A DNA stretch of 64,000 nt from Diphasiastrum complanatum (taxonomy: Eukaryota > Streptophyta > Lycopodiopsida > Lycopodiales > Lycopodiaceae), in the NCBI GenBank assembly GCA_029204225.1, contig CM055105.1:49797720-49861719 (forward strand). The letters run 5' to 3'. Made by a program: the position numbers and the translations under genes. This document shows, piece after piece, positions 1 to 9,500 of this stretch (positions are counted from its first letter, which is position 1; each line of letters opens with the position of its first letter). The notes under the pieces were generated by a model. The model saw only the letters and a list, made by a program, of their open reading frames with translations. It was not told the origin of the DNA and made no database searches.

Positions 1-856
1 TCGGAACCACACATTAGATGGATGCAGGAACTCGCCCTCCTACAAGCCTTGTGTGCTGAAAATTTCAGCCTCAAATTGCATTACAAACTCAAAAAACCAG
101 CAAGCAAAAGAATTAGGTTACCCCCAAAAAAGCAATATTCCTTTGAACGGGATTGACGATTTGAAAACTATTATGACTAAAATGATTTGTTCGGCATTTA
201 AAATTGCTAAAATCAAATTGCTCAAATACAAACGAATATCTGAAACCAATGATTTTAAATGGGTTTCGAAAAATACAGGTTAATATGAATGGAGTACTGT
301 AGACCGCAAGAATACCTTATGCATTTGGAATTTCTATTTGATAGACAATTGCATTATCAGACTTGGGGATCATACTTGGCGATAGGTTGGGGGAATACCA
401 ATGGGTTTTTCATATTCACCAATGTCTTGTAATTGGTACCGTTCTTTTTTTAAATTGCAGTTTATTAAGAGGCTTGCAAGATTAGGGGAAATTAAATCTA
501 TAAACGACTTCAAATATTCGTTCAGGTACATTGACGATATATGCTTTATCAATAATCATACGGTTGGACGTTTTCCAGACAAGACTCAACCAAGAACGCC
601 TGATAATCCTTTTTGGATCTATCCCCTGGAATACCTTGAGATCGACGGAAACGACAACACATGTAATTTGGTGAACTTTCCGAATATTACAATTACCTTT
701 AACCCAATTACCGGTTGTACACATCTGTCCAAATATGATAAAAGGGGAGACCTTCCTTTTCGCTTTTTGCAATATATACACCTTGCCTCATATAGACCCA
801 TGTTTAACTCATATAATAGATCTGTGGTAACTTGGGGTAGCTTGATATGTATTTAG
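1..856 (+). pseudogene. Penelope-like-type reverse transcriptase remnant, copy 1
   Basis: This is a fragment of a reverse transcriptase. The translated segments show the palm motif GIPMGFSYSP near 390-420, the catalytic box YIDDICFINN near 532-561, and further downstream LEIDG and KYDKRGDLPF. A GIPMG box followed by Y(I/V)DD and then YDKR(D/G)DxPF is the arrangement I associate with Penelope-like elements. No GIY-YIG endonuclease is visible. The frame is broken by TAA at 281-283, where the other copies read TCA, and by TAG in place of CAG near 383. The window edge cuts the 5' side. Other non-LTR or group II-like RTs are possible alternatives. That it is a dead RT is well supported; the family is less certain. 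Confidence 0.6.
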
Positions 857-1298
857 GCAACTAATAAAACAACAACGCACCTCTGGATGGCTTCACAAGC
901 TTCTCTAACTCATTCTTATGATACTATTGTTATGTCTAACTTTCCAAATACTAGATGCAAGAGTATTTGACAGATTCCTAATTCTTTACTCTCCAAGTGT
1001 TGTTTGTAGCTCATCGTAGATGCTTTGAGAATAATGTTACTAGTTATATTAATTGGGGGGGGGAGATTTTGGATTTTTTGCTCTTGAATACGGATTTTGG
1101 AAGTTCCTTTATTGCATTCAGGTTTGCCATTACTTTTTTCCTATTCACTTTTTTGGGTTAAGGCAATTGAAAGCCTTAAAAAAAAAAGCAATTTTTGTTG
1201 AGTACTTTGTAGACCTAGCAACCGTATCCTTTTAGAGGTGTATGCTATTTTTTTTCCATTTGAAAATGGCTTCTAATAATCACTTAAGGGTCACTTGA
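857..1298. repeat. AT-rich spacer linking RT and gypsy remnants, copy 1
   Basis: Non-coding spacer with a short poly-G run near 1055-1062. The same sequence follows the RT remnant at 29525-29995 (inverted) and 60727-61080. A diverged relative, recognisable by a shared phrase about GGCTTCACAAGCTT, follows the AA genes near 18370, 41280 and 56900 and also occurs near 48900. I see no gene in it. Confidence 0.6.
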
Positions 1299-2285
1299 TT
1301 GGAAATTGGCACAGTGGCAATTCATAGTATGGATTGTCAGCCGATTACCAAAAGGAGTGCAAATGGAATGTCCTCCATATTGAAAGATGCTATCCGAGTT
1401 GTTAAAGCCTACGATAGCACCGGGATTGCCTCACGGAAGAGTATGCACAGCCAATCAGCCCAAAAGCCTAAGAATGAAAAGCCAAAAAATAATAAGATAA
1501 AAAATCTATTTTTTGATGAACTAGAAGCTACTGCTTGCCAACAAACTTGGGCATCATGCCAAACAGAGATCCGAGAGGGAAAATAGATCATCAAGTTTCA
1601 TGGCGATAGATTTACCGACAGGTAAATTGAAAGTTGATTTGTTAAATGGTTGTGAATATACTTCTAACTTCAGTACACTTTCTTTCAAGTCTAATCAATG
1701 GTTTCAAGTTAAAGGCAATATTCTAGGGAAAGACATAAGTATAATGTTTGATTTTGGAGGTACTCACAACTTTCTGAATGTGCGACTTGTATAGAAGCTT
1801 CGAGTGCCCACCATGGCCAGTGATCAACATTATGTGGTCCTCTAGCCTCAGGGTTAGACACATAAGTTTGGGATGTGAAAGTCCCTACTTTGGAGGTCCG
1901 GATGCAAGATCATGTGGAGCGGCTCGACTTCCATGTTATGAATCTTGATAGAACTTATGTAATCCTAGGATATGAATGGTTTTTTGATAAATCAGATTGT
2001 TGAATATAGATTTTAAAAACCATACTATTGTATTTAAAGATAAGTTTGACCAGATAGTCTCTATTTATGGGGAGACTAATGTACTCCCATCACCGATGGT
2101 TTCCTTGGCGGAAGTTATGGAAAAACTACATAATTCTAAGTATGAGCTTTTTCATCTTGTTTTGAAATCTCGTATGCATTGTGATGTGAATGTGTTAACA
2201 TGCTTTAACACCAAAAATTAGCATCAAGAACAGCTTTTAATGCAAGATTTAAAACAAGAGTTCAATGATGTTTTTCCTAAATAAC
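1299..2285 (+). pseudogene. Ty3/gypsy gag-protease to RT-linker remnant, copy 1
   Basis: Remnant of a Ty3/gypsy polyprotein. The stretch at 1600-1794 contains GKDISIMFDFGGTHNFLNVR, which matches the retropepsin region of gypsy elements (usually D-S/T-G-A/S-T-H-N-F). The next piece, RTYVILGYEW at about 1950-1980, matches the conserved 'V(I/V)LGMDWL' segment at the end of the protease domain. QDLKQEFNDVFP near 2242-2278 matches the start of the RT domain, where the copy stops. Several stops and frameshifts separate the pieces. The upstream frame at 1299-1586 may be the C-terminal end of gag, but it has no zinc knuckle. The catalytic triad reads D-F-G in every copy in the window. Confidence 0.65.
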
Positions 2286-2509
2286 TAAGATTTTTTGAGG
2301 TACATACTTCTAATTATATTGCAGTCCGTTGTTAGAACATAATCAAATTTTTCTGAAATGAAATCTTTGAAATGTTTTAGAAAAGAGCAAGAACATAAAG
2401 ATAGATTTTCAATTTCAAAATTGCAGAAAACATCAAACAGAAAGTACCATTCACTTTTGATGTTAGGTAAGTATGACCAAGCAAACACAATATTATGGAA
2501 GGACTTGTG

Positions 2510-2518
2510 TATATAAGG
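2510..2518 (+). promoter_or_regulatory. TATA box (TATATAAGG)
   Basis: TATATAAGG lies just upstream of AATAAA at about 2531. The box and its surroundings are conserved in the inverted copy near 28262-28275 and in the copy near 62090, which fits an old LTR promoter belonging to the neighbouring gypsy remnant. Confidence 0.4.
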
Positions 2519-2754
2519 CCAAAGATCTGTAATAAAATACAAGTGTAAAAGTGTCTTACATGAACGGTCTCAAACATTCTATTATAGTAGCGTAAATGTA
2601 AAAATATATTTGCCTTGTCCTTGCGCGTGCTGAGCTGTAGTCAATCCACCGTATTCCTAGTGAGAGTTCTTCTATGCAGATCCTCGTCATCCTGCGAGCT
2701 AGTTAATACCTGTAAAACTTCAGTCTTTTAGCTAGTAAGTCTTCTTTTGCACCA

Positions 2755-3033
2755 TTGCCTTGTCCATCCTTTCCTGTATATCATGTATACTTCTTTCTTT
2801 TTCCCATATTTTGTCCAGAAACCACCAAACTAGGGTTGTTTAGGTTGAAAGAACCAGTCCTTTCATTTGAGTTTTGGAAGAATTTACCTTGGACAGTGAA
2901 AAAACGTGGTCTTTTGAGGAGGCGTTCAATCTCTCTGATGTTTTCATCATCTCCTAAGTTGGCAAGGAGTTTAGCAGAAGGGTTTGCAGCAAATCAATCA
3001 TGTGCTGGCGTAAAAAGAGAAAAGTATGTGTGA
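2755..3033 (+). CDS. Conserved unidentified 92-codon reading frame
   Basis: I do not recognise this reading frame. Its C-terminal half, with the basic stretch KKRGLLRRRSISLMF and then LARSLAEGFAANQS, is preserved in frame in the inverted copy at 27750-27947. The third copy near 62420-62610 has a one-base deletion. It has no signal peptide; the N-terminus is hydrophobic (YFFLFPIFC). It may be an exon of a captured gene or part of the retroelement leader. Conservation could simply reflect recent duplication, so coding status is weak. Confidence 0.25.
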   Translation: MPCPSFPVYHVYFFLFPIFCPETTKLGLFRLKEPVLSFEFWKNLPWTVKKRGLLRRRSISLMFSSSPKLARSLAEGFAANQSCAGVKREKYV

Positions 3034-3526
3034 CTTGACAACATCTCTTGCGAGCTTGTGTAGCCAAAGAAAAAAGCCATTATTCTAATTTTGGAAAGAT
3101 GGACCAAGGAAGAATCTACTAAGATTGTTCATCATGAAACACGATGATCCCAAAAAAAGGAAATGACATGGAGACCCATTTTTTTTTAATTTTATAGAAA
3201 AAATACCCATATTTAAAATGCTTCAAATAAAGATATTGTAATGCTAAAAAAAATGTTGCATTTTGCAAGAAAATTAGTCAAGCTACTGAAATTTTGTTAA
3301 TAGATTTTTATTAATAATTGCACATTAGCTTACATGAAATAATAGTACTATTCAAAATAAAATCATTGGACACAACCATTAGAATAACTAAAAAAAAATT
3401 TTTTGCTTATTAAAACAAAAGTTTTTAATTTTATTTTAAAAATTTTAGAAGTGTTTTGAATTACAATTCTTGTATCAAGAAAAATATTTTTTAAATTATG
3501 ACCTAAGCTGAACCAAAAGGAATCAT

Positions 3527-4133
3527 ATGCACATAAACATGCCTCTTCAAATCATTCCTACAAGATCAGTTGAATCATCATGCAATAATCATCGTTTTCA
3601 CATCCTATCAGAGCAATATTGCTCCAAAGTTTTCCACAAATTTCTAGTCTCCATACACTGTCGAGCAATACTCTACATACACTGCTCAGAGAGCCTAGCC
3701 CCCATGCTCTGCAATCACTGTGGACCGAGTCGAGCATCCATACTCTGCATTCACTGTGGACTGAGCTGAGCGTCCATATTCTGCATACAAAGTTGACTGA
3801 GCCGAGTCCATCCAAAGACGACCGATCCGAAGCCCTCTACAGTCGACCGAGCCGAGACTCCACTTGACTGTTACCAGAGCCGAACCTTCAATAGAGTCAT
3901 CAGCCGAGTCCAGAACCTGTCTGCAACAACATCTTCCAGTTCTGATGACCCAACTCAAGACAGAATTGACATCACCATGGAAAGCCTCGATATCTCTGAG
4001 ATGAACACTTGGTACCAGTAGGCACACTAGTTCCTGAGCCACATAGAATTCCAACTTCCTCTTTTGATCAGTGGCTAGCAGAGCCCGTTTCGATTGCATA
4101 TTGCTTATAACCACACCGACAGATTTTCTAGTT
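3527..4133 (+). pseudogene. T1 region, copy 1: tandem-repeat segment with coding-like frames
   Basis: The centre (about 3690-3860) is a degenerate tandem array of roughly 37-38 bp whose recurrent core is GA(C/T)(C/T)GAGC(C/T)GAG followed by 'catactctgca'. One frame reads as repeated LCIHCG-like Cys pairs and another as repeated HTLHSLWTE. After the array comes a more ordinary coding-like segment containing RTFNRVISRVQNLSATT and ITMESLDISEMNTWYQ, preserved in the other copies (13842-14330, 21060-21595, 26700-27256, 37190-37735, 47256-47550, 63102-63705). T2U normally follows, but here it is cut off by minisatellite DNA at about 4136. Function unknown. Confidence 0.4.
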
Positions 4134-4135
4134 CG

Positions 4136-4557
4136 CTAGAGAGAGAGAGCTGGGGCTCCCAAGTTGCCATGTGGCAAGCCATGTAGGCATGTCATGAGAT
4201 AAACCATAGGCTTGCGTGGCAGGCCACATAGGCATGGCATATTTCTGATGCTTCCCACGTAAGCATGTCGCAGGATACGACATAGGCTTGCCATAGGCTT
4301 GTGTGGCAAGCCAACCAAGCTCTGCCATGTAGGCTTGAGTGGAGCTAGAGAGAGAGAGCTGGGCCTCCCAAGTTGCCATGTGGCAAGCCATGTAGGCCTA
4401 TCATAGGCTTGCGTGGTAGGTCATATAGGCATGACATAGTCTTGCTGCTAGTATGTTCATGCTGGTATGTTGCAGTCTGCCATATAGGCTTGACATAGGC
4501 TTGTGTGGCAAGCCAACTAAGCTATACCATGTGGGTTTGCCATGTAGGCTTGAGTGG
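4136..4557. repeat. Dyad-rich minisatellite, block 1
   Basis: Irregular tandem repetition of about 20-25 bp elements built from 'aggcttg', 'ccatgtgg' and 'ggcaagcc'. The recurrent core TTGCCACATGGCAA (or its complement) is an inverted repeat of TTGCCA and TGGCAA. A higher-order unit of about 190 bp, running from one 'gctagagagagagagctgggg' box to the next, is visible twice. The same family fills 5045-5690, 23700-24215, 30915-31300, 43085-43677, 50288-51090, 54105-54842 and 59330-59755. Open frames run through it only because it has few stop codons. Confidence 0.8.

Positions 4558-4559
<2 letters not shown>

Positions 4560-4629
<70 letters not shown>
4560..4629. repeat. (GA) microsatellite, about 35 units
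   Basis: A pure GA run at the junction between minisatellite and the BB-type spacer. The equivalent junctions elsewhere carry runs of very different length (about 7 to 89 units). Confidence 0.95.
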
Positions 4630-4632
<3 letters not shown>

Positions 4633-4741
4633 TCACACATGAACTACTTCCCTGTGGTATGGCCTAGCATCAACGTTGAAAAAAATATCTGATGGAGATA
4701 AGAAGGGTCCCAAAAAATATCTGATGGAGATAAGAAGGGTC
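4630..4741. repeat. BB spacer end with local 30-bp tandem duplication
   Basis: The end of the BB spacer in inverted orientation. A segment containing ATATCTGATGGAGATAAGAA occurs twice in a row (about 4685-4741) before the sequence switches abruptly into the histone-like coding region. The intact BB spacer at 55000-55120 continues differently after the first unit, so 4741/4742 is a recombination junction. Confidence 0.6.
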
Positions 4742-5044
4742 CTGAAAGCAGCCTTGTACCGGGCTGTGAGGGAGGTTACACAAGATATGACCACGCATCT
4801 GCCCTATGCAGTGAGGTGGAATATCGCTGCATTGGAGGCCCTCCATATTGCATACGAGGACTTCCAGACAAAATTGTTTGAGGATTCGATGCAGTGTTCC
4901 ATTCATGGCATGAGGGTGACACTGATGCCCAAGGACATGCTTCTTGTCATGAGGTTTCGAAACACCTATGACAGCGGTAAGCCACATGGCAAATCATGCA
5001 GGCTTGAGGGTGGCCATGTGGCAAGCCATGTAGGCCTACCATAA
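4742..5044 (+). pseudogene. CENH3-like histone H3 variant, histone-fold fragment (copy C)
   Basis: This carries the C-terminal part of a centromeric-type histone H3 in one uninterrupted frame, starting within alpha-N/alpha-1 (ALYRAVREVTQDM). Loop 1 (TTHLPYAV) follows, then alpha-2 starting RWNIAALEAL, then EDFQTKLFEDSM, and a loop-2/alpha-3 segment MRVTLMPKDM. The N-terminal tail and start codon are replaced by BB spacer, so no normal protein can be made. Loop 1 is longer than in canonical H3, and RW at the start of alpha-2 together with EDSMxC and RVTLM are CENH3-like. After alpha-3 the frame runs into minisatellite and stops at TAA. This is the only copy in which the fold region itself has no frameshift. 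Confidence 0.7.
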
Positions 5045-5689
5045 CCTTGTATGTCAAGCCAACTGGGCCCTATGCCACGTAGGCTTGAGTGGACCTAGAG
5101 ATCTATATATATATATATATAGGTGGGCTCAAAAGTTTCCACTTGGCAAACCACACAGGCCTACCATAGGCTTGCGTCGCAGGCCACAAAGGCATGGCAT
5201 GTTCCTGATGCTTCCTACGTAAGCATGTCGCAGGCTAGCACATAGGCTTGCCATAGGCTTGTGTGGCAAGCAAACCAAGCTCTGCCATGTAGGCTTGAGT
5301 GGAGCTAGAGAGAGAGAGCTGGGGCTCCCAAGTTGCCATGTGGCAAGCCATGTAGGCATGTCATGAGATAAACCATAGGCTTGCGTGGCAGGCCACATAG
5401 GCATGGCATATTTCTGATGCTTCCCATGTAAGCATGTCGCAGGATACCACATAGGCTTGCCATAGGCTTGTGTGGCAAGCCAGCCAAGCTTTGCCATGTA
5501 GGCTTGAGTGGAGCTAGAGAGAGAGAGCTGGGGCTCCCAAGTTGCCATGTGGCAAGCCATGTAGGCATGTCATGAGATAAACCACACAGGCTGGGGACTT
5601 GCCATGTGGCAAGCCATGTAGGCCTATTATAGGCTTGCGTGGTAGGTCATATAGGCATGACATAGGCTTGATGCTAGTATGTTCACATG
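5045..5689. repeat. Dyad-rich minisatellite, block 2, with (AT) run
   Basis: Same minisatellite family as 4136-4557, including three copies of the about 190-bp higher-order unit. An (AT) run at about 5103-5121 sits between a 'gagatct' box and 'aggtgggctcaaaa', a boundary repeated at 24085, 30890, 50953, 54163 and 59720. Confidence 0.8.
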
Positions 5690-5892
5690 ATAGATTGAAT
5701 GCTTCTAATTATTCAATTTGGAAGCTAAGAATGGAATCAATCCTTATTTTACAAGATCTAATGGATATAGTGAGTGGCGAAGAGGATGAGCCTATTCACC
5801 CTCAAGAAGCTACAAAATACAAAAGGAGGTGGAAGGGGCTCTCCATTGTATAAAATGAATGTAGCTCATGAGCTTCTTAAGGAGGTAGGTGC
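5690..5892 (+). pseudogene. Copia-B gag, 5' piece of copy 1
   Basis: N-terminal gag of an old Ty1/copia element: NASNYSIWKLRMESILI and LMDIVSGEEDEPIHPQEATK match the copia gag N-terminus (compare NYSTWKVRMESLL in the intact element next door). One base is missing in the A run before ATGAATGTAGC, so the frame is dead; the copy at 35295 shares this lesion. The gag resumes at 12174 on the far side of the Copia-A insertion. Confidence 0.8.
5888..5892. repeat. Target-site duplication GGTGC (left)
   Basis: GGTGC directly abuts the TG start of the left LTR and is repeated at 12174-12178 directly after the CA end of the right LTR. The uninterrupted relative near 35550 has GGTGC once. Confidence 0.95.
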
Positions 5893-6547
5893 TGTGAAAA
5901 ATACAGATCCTAAGTGGATCTAAACTCCAAGATCATTGGCTTGAATGCTTGCACTCCAAACTACATAAGCTAGGAATTGGCAACACATTCTATGCTACCT
6001 AGAATGCAAAGAACTTGATCAAAAAGCATTTATCACAAATGGAAACTTCCATAAACATCAAGTGCGGCCCAAAATAGCATTATACAGTCCATAATACATC
6101 AGCCTACCACTTTTGGAAAGCACCTAAGATCATACACAATAGCTTGAAGACAATACACACAACAATGCTCTCAATGGAGGAAGAAACAATGACAATGATC
6201 TATTGATCTCAATGAAGCATACAAAAGGTTTCTCCAACCTGTTCTCCACGACTTCCCTACTATTTATGGATGAGGAAGATGACTCTCTCTCCTCTCTCTA
6301 GAAGGTACTTGACCCTAGATATTCCCTATATAGGAAAAATAGCTAAAAATGGCTTATATGACCAAAATACATCAAAATGGTCTCATTTTGAAGGGTATGA
6401 AGTTTGACACTTCATCATACTGAAAAAATACAGTAAATAAAAACATTGTGGCCTGGTTCACACATGTGAAACTCCAGAACCAAAACTATTTACAATTTTA
6501 GCCAATTTAGGCCTCAAACTAGCTAGGAAATGTTGACAATTTTCACA
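5893..6547 (-). repeat. Copia-A 3' LTR (complete, 655 bp)
   Basis: Downstream LTR relative to the element's transcription. It begins TGTGAAAATTG and ends TTTTTCACA on the minus strand. It retains the segment missing from the other LTR (about 6212-6358), including a candidate TATA box TATATAGG near 6326-6334 and a CT-rich stretch. Confidence 0.95.
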
Positions 6548-9500
6548 CTCCCTCTTCAACATTGGATGCTAGTTTCAACATAGTCTTTGAGCACATTCCA
6601 AGATTAGATCTATGCATTAAATATAGGTCGTTTCCCAATGGTTTGGTGAAGATATCAGCCACACACTCCTTTGAAGAGACATGTTGAAGCTCCACCTCTT
6701 TGGCAATGACTTGATCTCTCACAAAATGGTGAGCAATCTCAATGTGCTTGCTCCTTGCATGAAAAACAGGATTGCTTGCCAAGCTTTGGGCTGAAAGGTT
6801 ATCACAAAGTATGATTGGAGTCTTCTCTGGTTCCAGCAAGTGAAGATCCAATAACATCCTCTTGATCCAAAGAATCTCCTTGGTGCATGTTGTTAATGCC
6901 TTGTACTCGGCTTCGGTGGAAGATAGAGAGATAGTCGGTTGCTTCTTTGATAGCCATGAGACCACTCCATCTCCAAGATAGATTGCAAAGGCACTTGTTG
7001 ACTTCCTATCCATTTGATCACCTGCAAAATCTGAATCTGAAAATCCACAAAGGTTAGGTGTAGTACCTCCATACAAGATGCCAAAATCTCTAGATCCCGA
7101 GATGTATCTAAGTACTCTCTTTCCTAGCTTCCAATGAGCCTCACTAGGATCTTGCATAAATTGACTTAGTTTACCAACCACAAAGCTTAGATCAGGTCTT
7201 GTGATGGTTAACCATATAAGAGATCCTATTAGCTTTCTATAGAGAGTAATGTCCTTGAAGGATCTTTCATTACTTCTTGTAGTTAGCTTTACATTTGATT
7301 CCATAGGAGTAGAAACAACTTTACAATCTTCCATATGAAACCTTTTTAGAATAGAGTTAACATACTTTTCTTGACATATGAATGTAGATTTAGAAGTTCT
7401 AATAATCTCTATTCCTAAGATATAATGAAGTTTACCAAGATCTTGAATTTCAAACTCTCTTTTGAGTGCCATCTTGATTTCATCTATATCTAGATTGTTA
7501 CCACCACTTAAGATAATGTCATCAACATAGATCAAAAGTAAAGTGATATCATTTTCATTCAATCTAAAGTAGAGAGAATGATCATACTCACTCATAACAA
7601 AGTTTTGAGAAAGTAAGAAGGAATTGAGCTTAGCATACCAACTCCTTGGTGCTTGCTTTAGCCCATACAAAATCTTTTGGAGATAGCACACATGATTAGG
7701 CTCATCATGTGAAACATAGCCCTCGGGTTGCTCCATGTAAATATCTTCTTCAAGATCACCACTCAAGAAGGCATTAGTAACATCCATTTGCCACATATCC
7801 CAATCATAAAGAGTTGCAAGAGAGATTAGGATTCGAATAGTTACCATCTTTGCCACGGGTGCAAAGGTCTCATCATAGTCAATACCATATTCTTGAGCAT
7901 ACCCCTTTGCCACCAACCTTGCCTTGTACTTGTTGATTGATCCATCTTGATTTGTCTTGATTTTGAACATCCACTTACAACCAATTGCCTTCTTGTCCTT
8001 TGGAAGCTTTACCAACCTCCATGTGTTGCTTTTGATGAGTGCTTGATGCTCATGATCCATGGCTTGGATCCATTCCTTCTTTTGAATTGCTTCACCTACA
8101 CAAGTTGGTTCATCAAAAGAGGTAAGAAAAGCAAAGTTAGAGTTGTCCACCACTTGCTTTCCTTTTTCATCATAGGTTAGCCTTGATGGCTTAGCCCTTT
8201 GCCTTTGAGTCTTCCTTGAAGTTTGCTTTGGAGTAGCATCTCCATCTTCATCCAAGACATCTTGCACATCATGATGATTAGTAGGCACATCAACATCAAC
8301 ATCAACAACATTGGAAACATTCTCTTCATGAAAGATGACATCCCTACTTATGACAACTTTCTTTGTAGAAGGAATGTACACTTTGTAAGCCTTGCTTACT
8401 TCACTATAGCCAACAAACACACCCTTATTTGATGAAGGATCTTCTTTAGTTCTATCATCAAGTGTGATATTGACAAAACATGTACATCCAAAGATCCTAC
8501 AATGCTTGACACTCGGCCTTCTACCATAAAGAACCTCATGAGGAGTTTTACCATCCAAGGAAGCACTTGTCCATCTATTACATAGATAGTTAGCACATGC
8601 TAAAGCTTCCCCCCAAAAAGACTTAGCAAGATTAGCATGTAGTCTCATTGCCTTGGCACATTCACAAAGGGTTCTATTCTTCCTCTCGGCCACTCCATTC
8701 TGTTGTGGAGTCCTAGGACTAGACATCTCCCTCTTAATCCCATGTGCTATACAAAAGTCTTTGAACCTATTTGAGGTGTCCCCTCCATTATCAGATCTTA
8801 AGCATTTGATCTTTGTATTGAATTGGTTTTTCATTTCATTCTTGAACTTGACAAATGCAGCAAACACTTCATCCTTACTTTTAAGAAGATAGATCCAAGT
8901 ATACCTACTAAAGTCATCAATGAAAGTTGCATACATCTTTGCCCCACCATTGCTAGTTGTACTAGAAGAATGAATATCAGAATGCACAAGTTGAAAAGCT
9001 TCTTTAGATCTAGAAGTAGATCTAGAATAAGCAAGTCTATGAGATTTGGACAAGGCACAATGTTCACAAACACTATTGTTTGCAACAAGACTTTTAGGGA
9101 GACCAAGAACAAGCTCTTTCTTTGCCATTACCTCCAAAGATTTGAAGTTGGGATGGCCCAACCTCTTGTGCCAAACTTCTTGGTTTGTCAATTGCTCCCT
9201 AGCCATACATCCTTCATGATTAGAGATCACACATGCATCAAGCTTGAAAAGTTTACCATGCCTCCTACCTTGAGCAATCAAGGATCCACATTTACTTATC
9301 AAACATGCATCTCCAATGAACTCCACATCAAGTCCTTTGTCAATCATTTGACTTACACTAAGCAAATTCTTAGTGATTGAAGGAATGTACAAAACATTTT
9401 CAAGATTTGCTTTCCTATTTGTTGAAAGGGAAATAGGAATAGTGCCTATGCCTTTGATGTCACATTGACCATCATTTGCAGTGTAGATGATGTTACCTTC

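Larger units (their letters stand above)
2286..3526. repeat. Spacer with LTR-like promoter, copy 1
   Basis: About 1.2 kb of largely non-coding sequence shared with 27257-28500 (inverted) and 61870-63095. It contains a TATA-type promoter at 2510-2518 followed by AATAAA-like signals, which is the look of an LTR, although I could not define paired LTR ends. The part from about 3150 to 3480 is strongly AT-rich and holds nothing recognisable. Confidence 0.5.

Noticed and set aside
3690-3860. RING or other zinc finger from LCNHCG/LCIHCG pairs
   Set aside because: The Cys pairs come from a tandem DNA repeat; there is no C3HC4 spacing or His/Cys ladder.
4742-5044. Canonical replication-type histone H3
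   Set aside because: The tail beyond MARTKQTAR is unrelated, loop 1 is too long, and alpha-2/loop-2 residues match CENH3, so canonical H3 is a poorer fit.
4136-5690. CRISPR-like regular repeats
   Set aside because: Units are irregular, contiguous and diverged, with no unique spacers, in a eukaryotic sequence.
8823-9380. 185-codon and other plus-strand frames opposite Copia-A gag-pol
   Set aside because: Antisense shadows of a complete polyprotein with no independent domain or start context.
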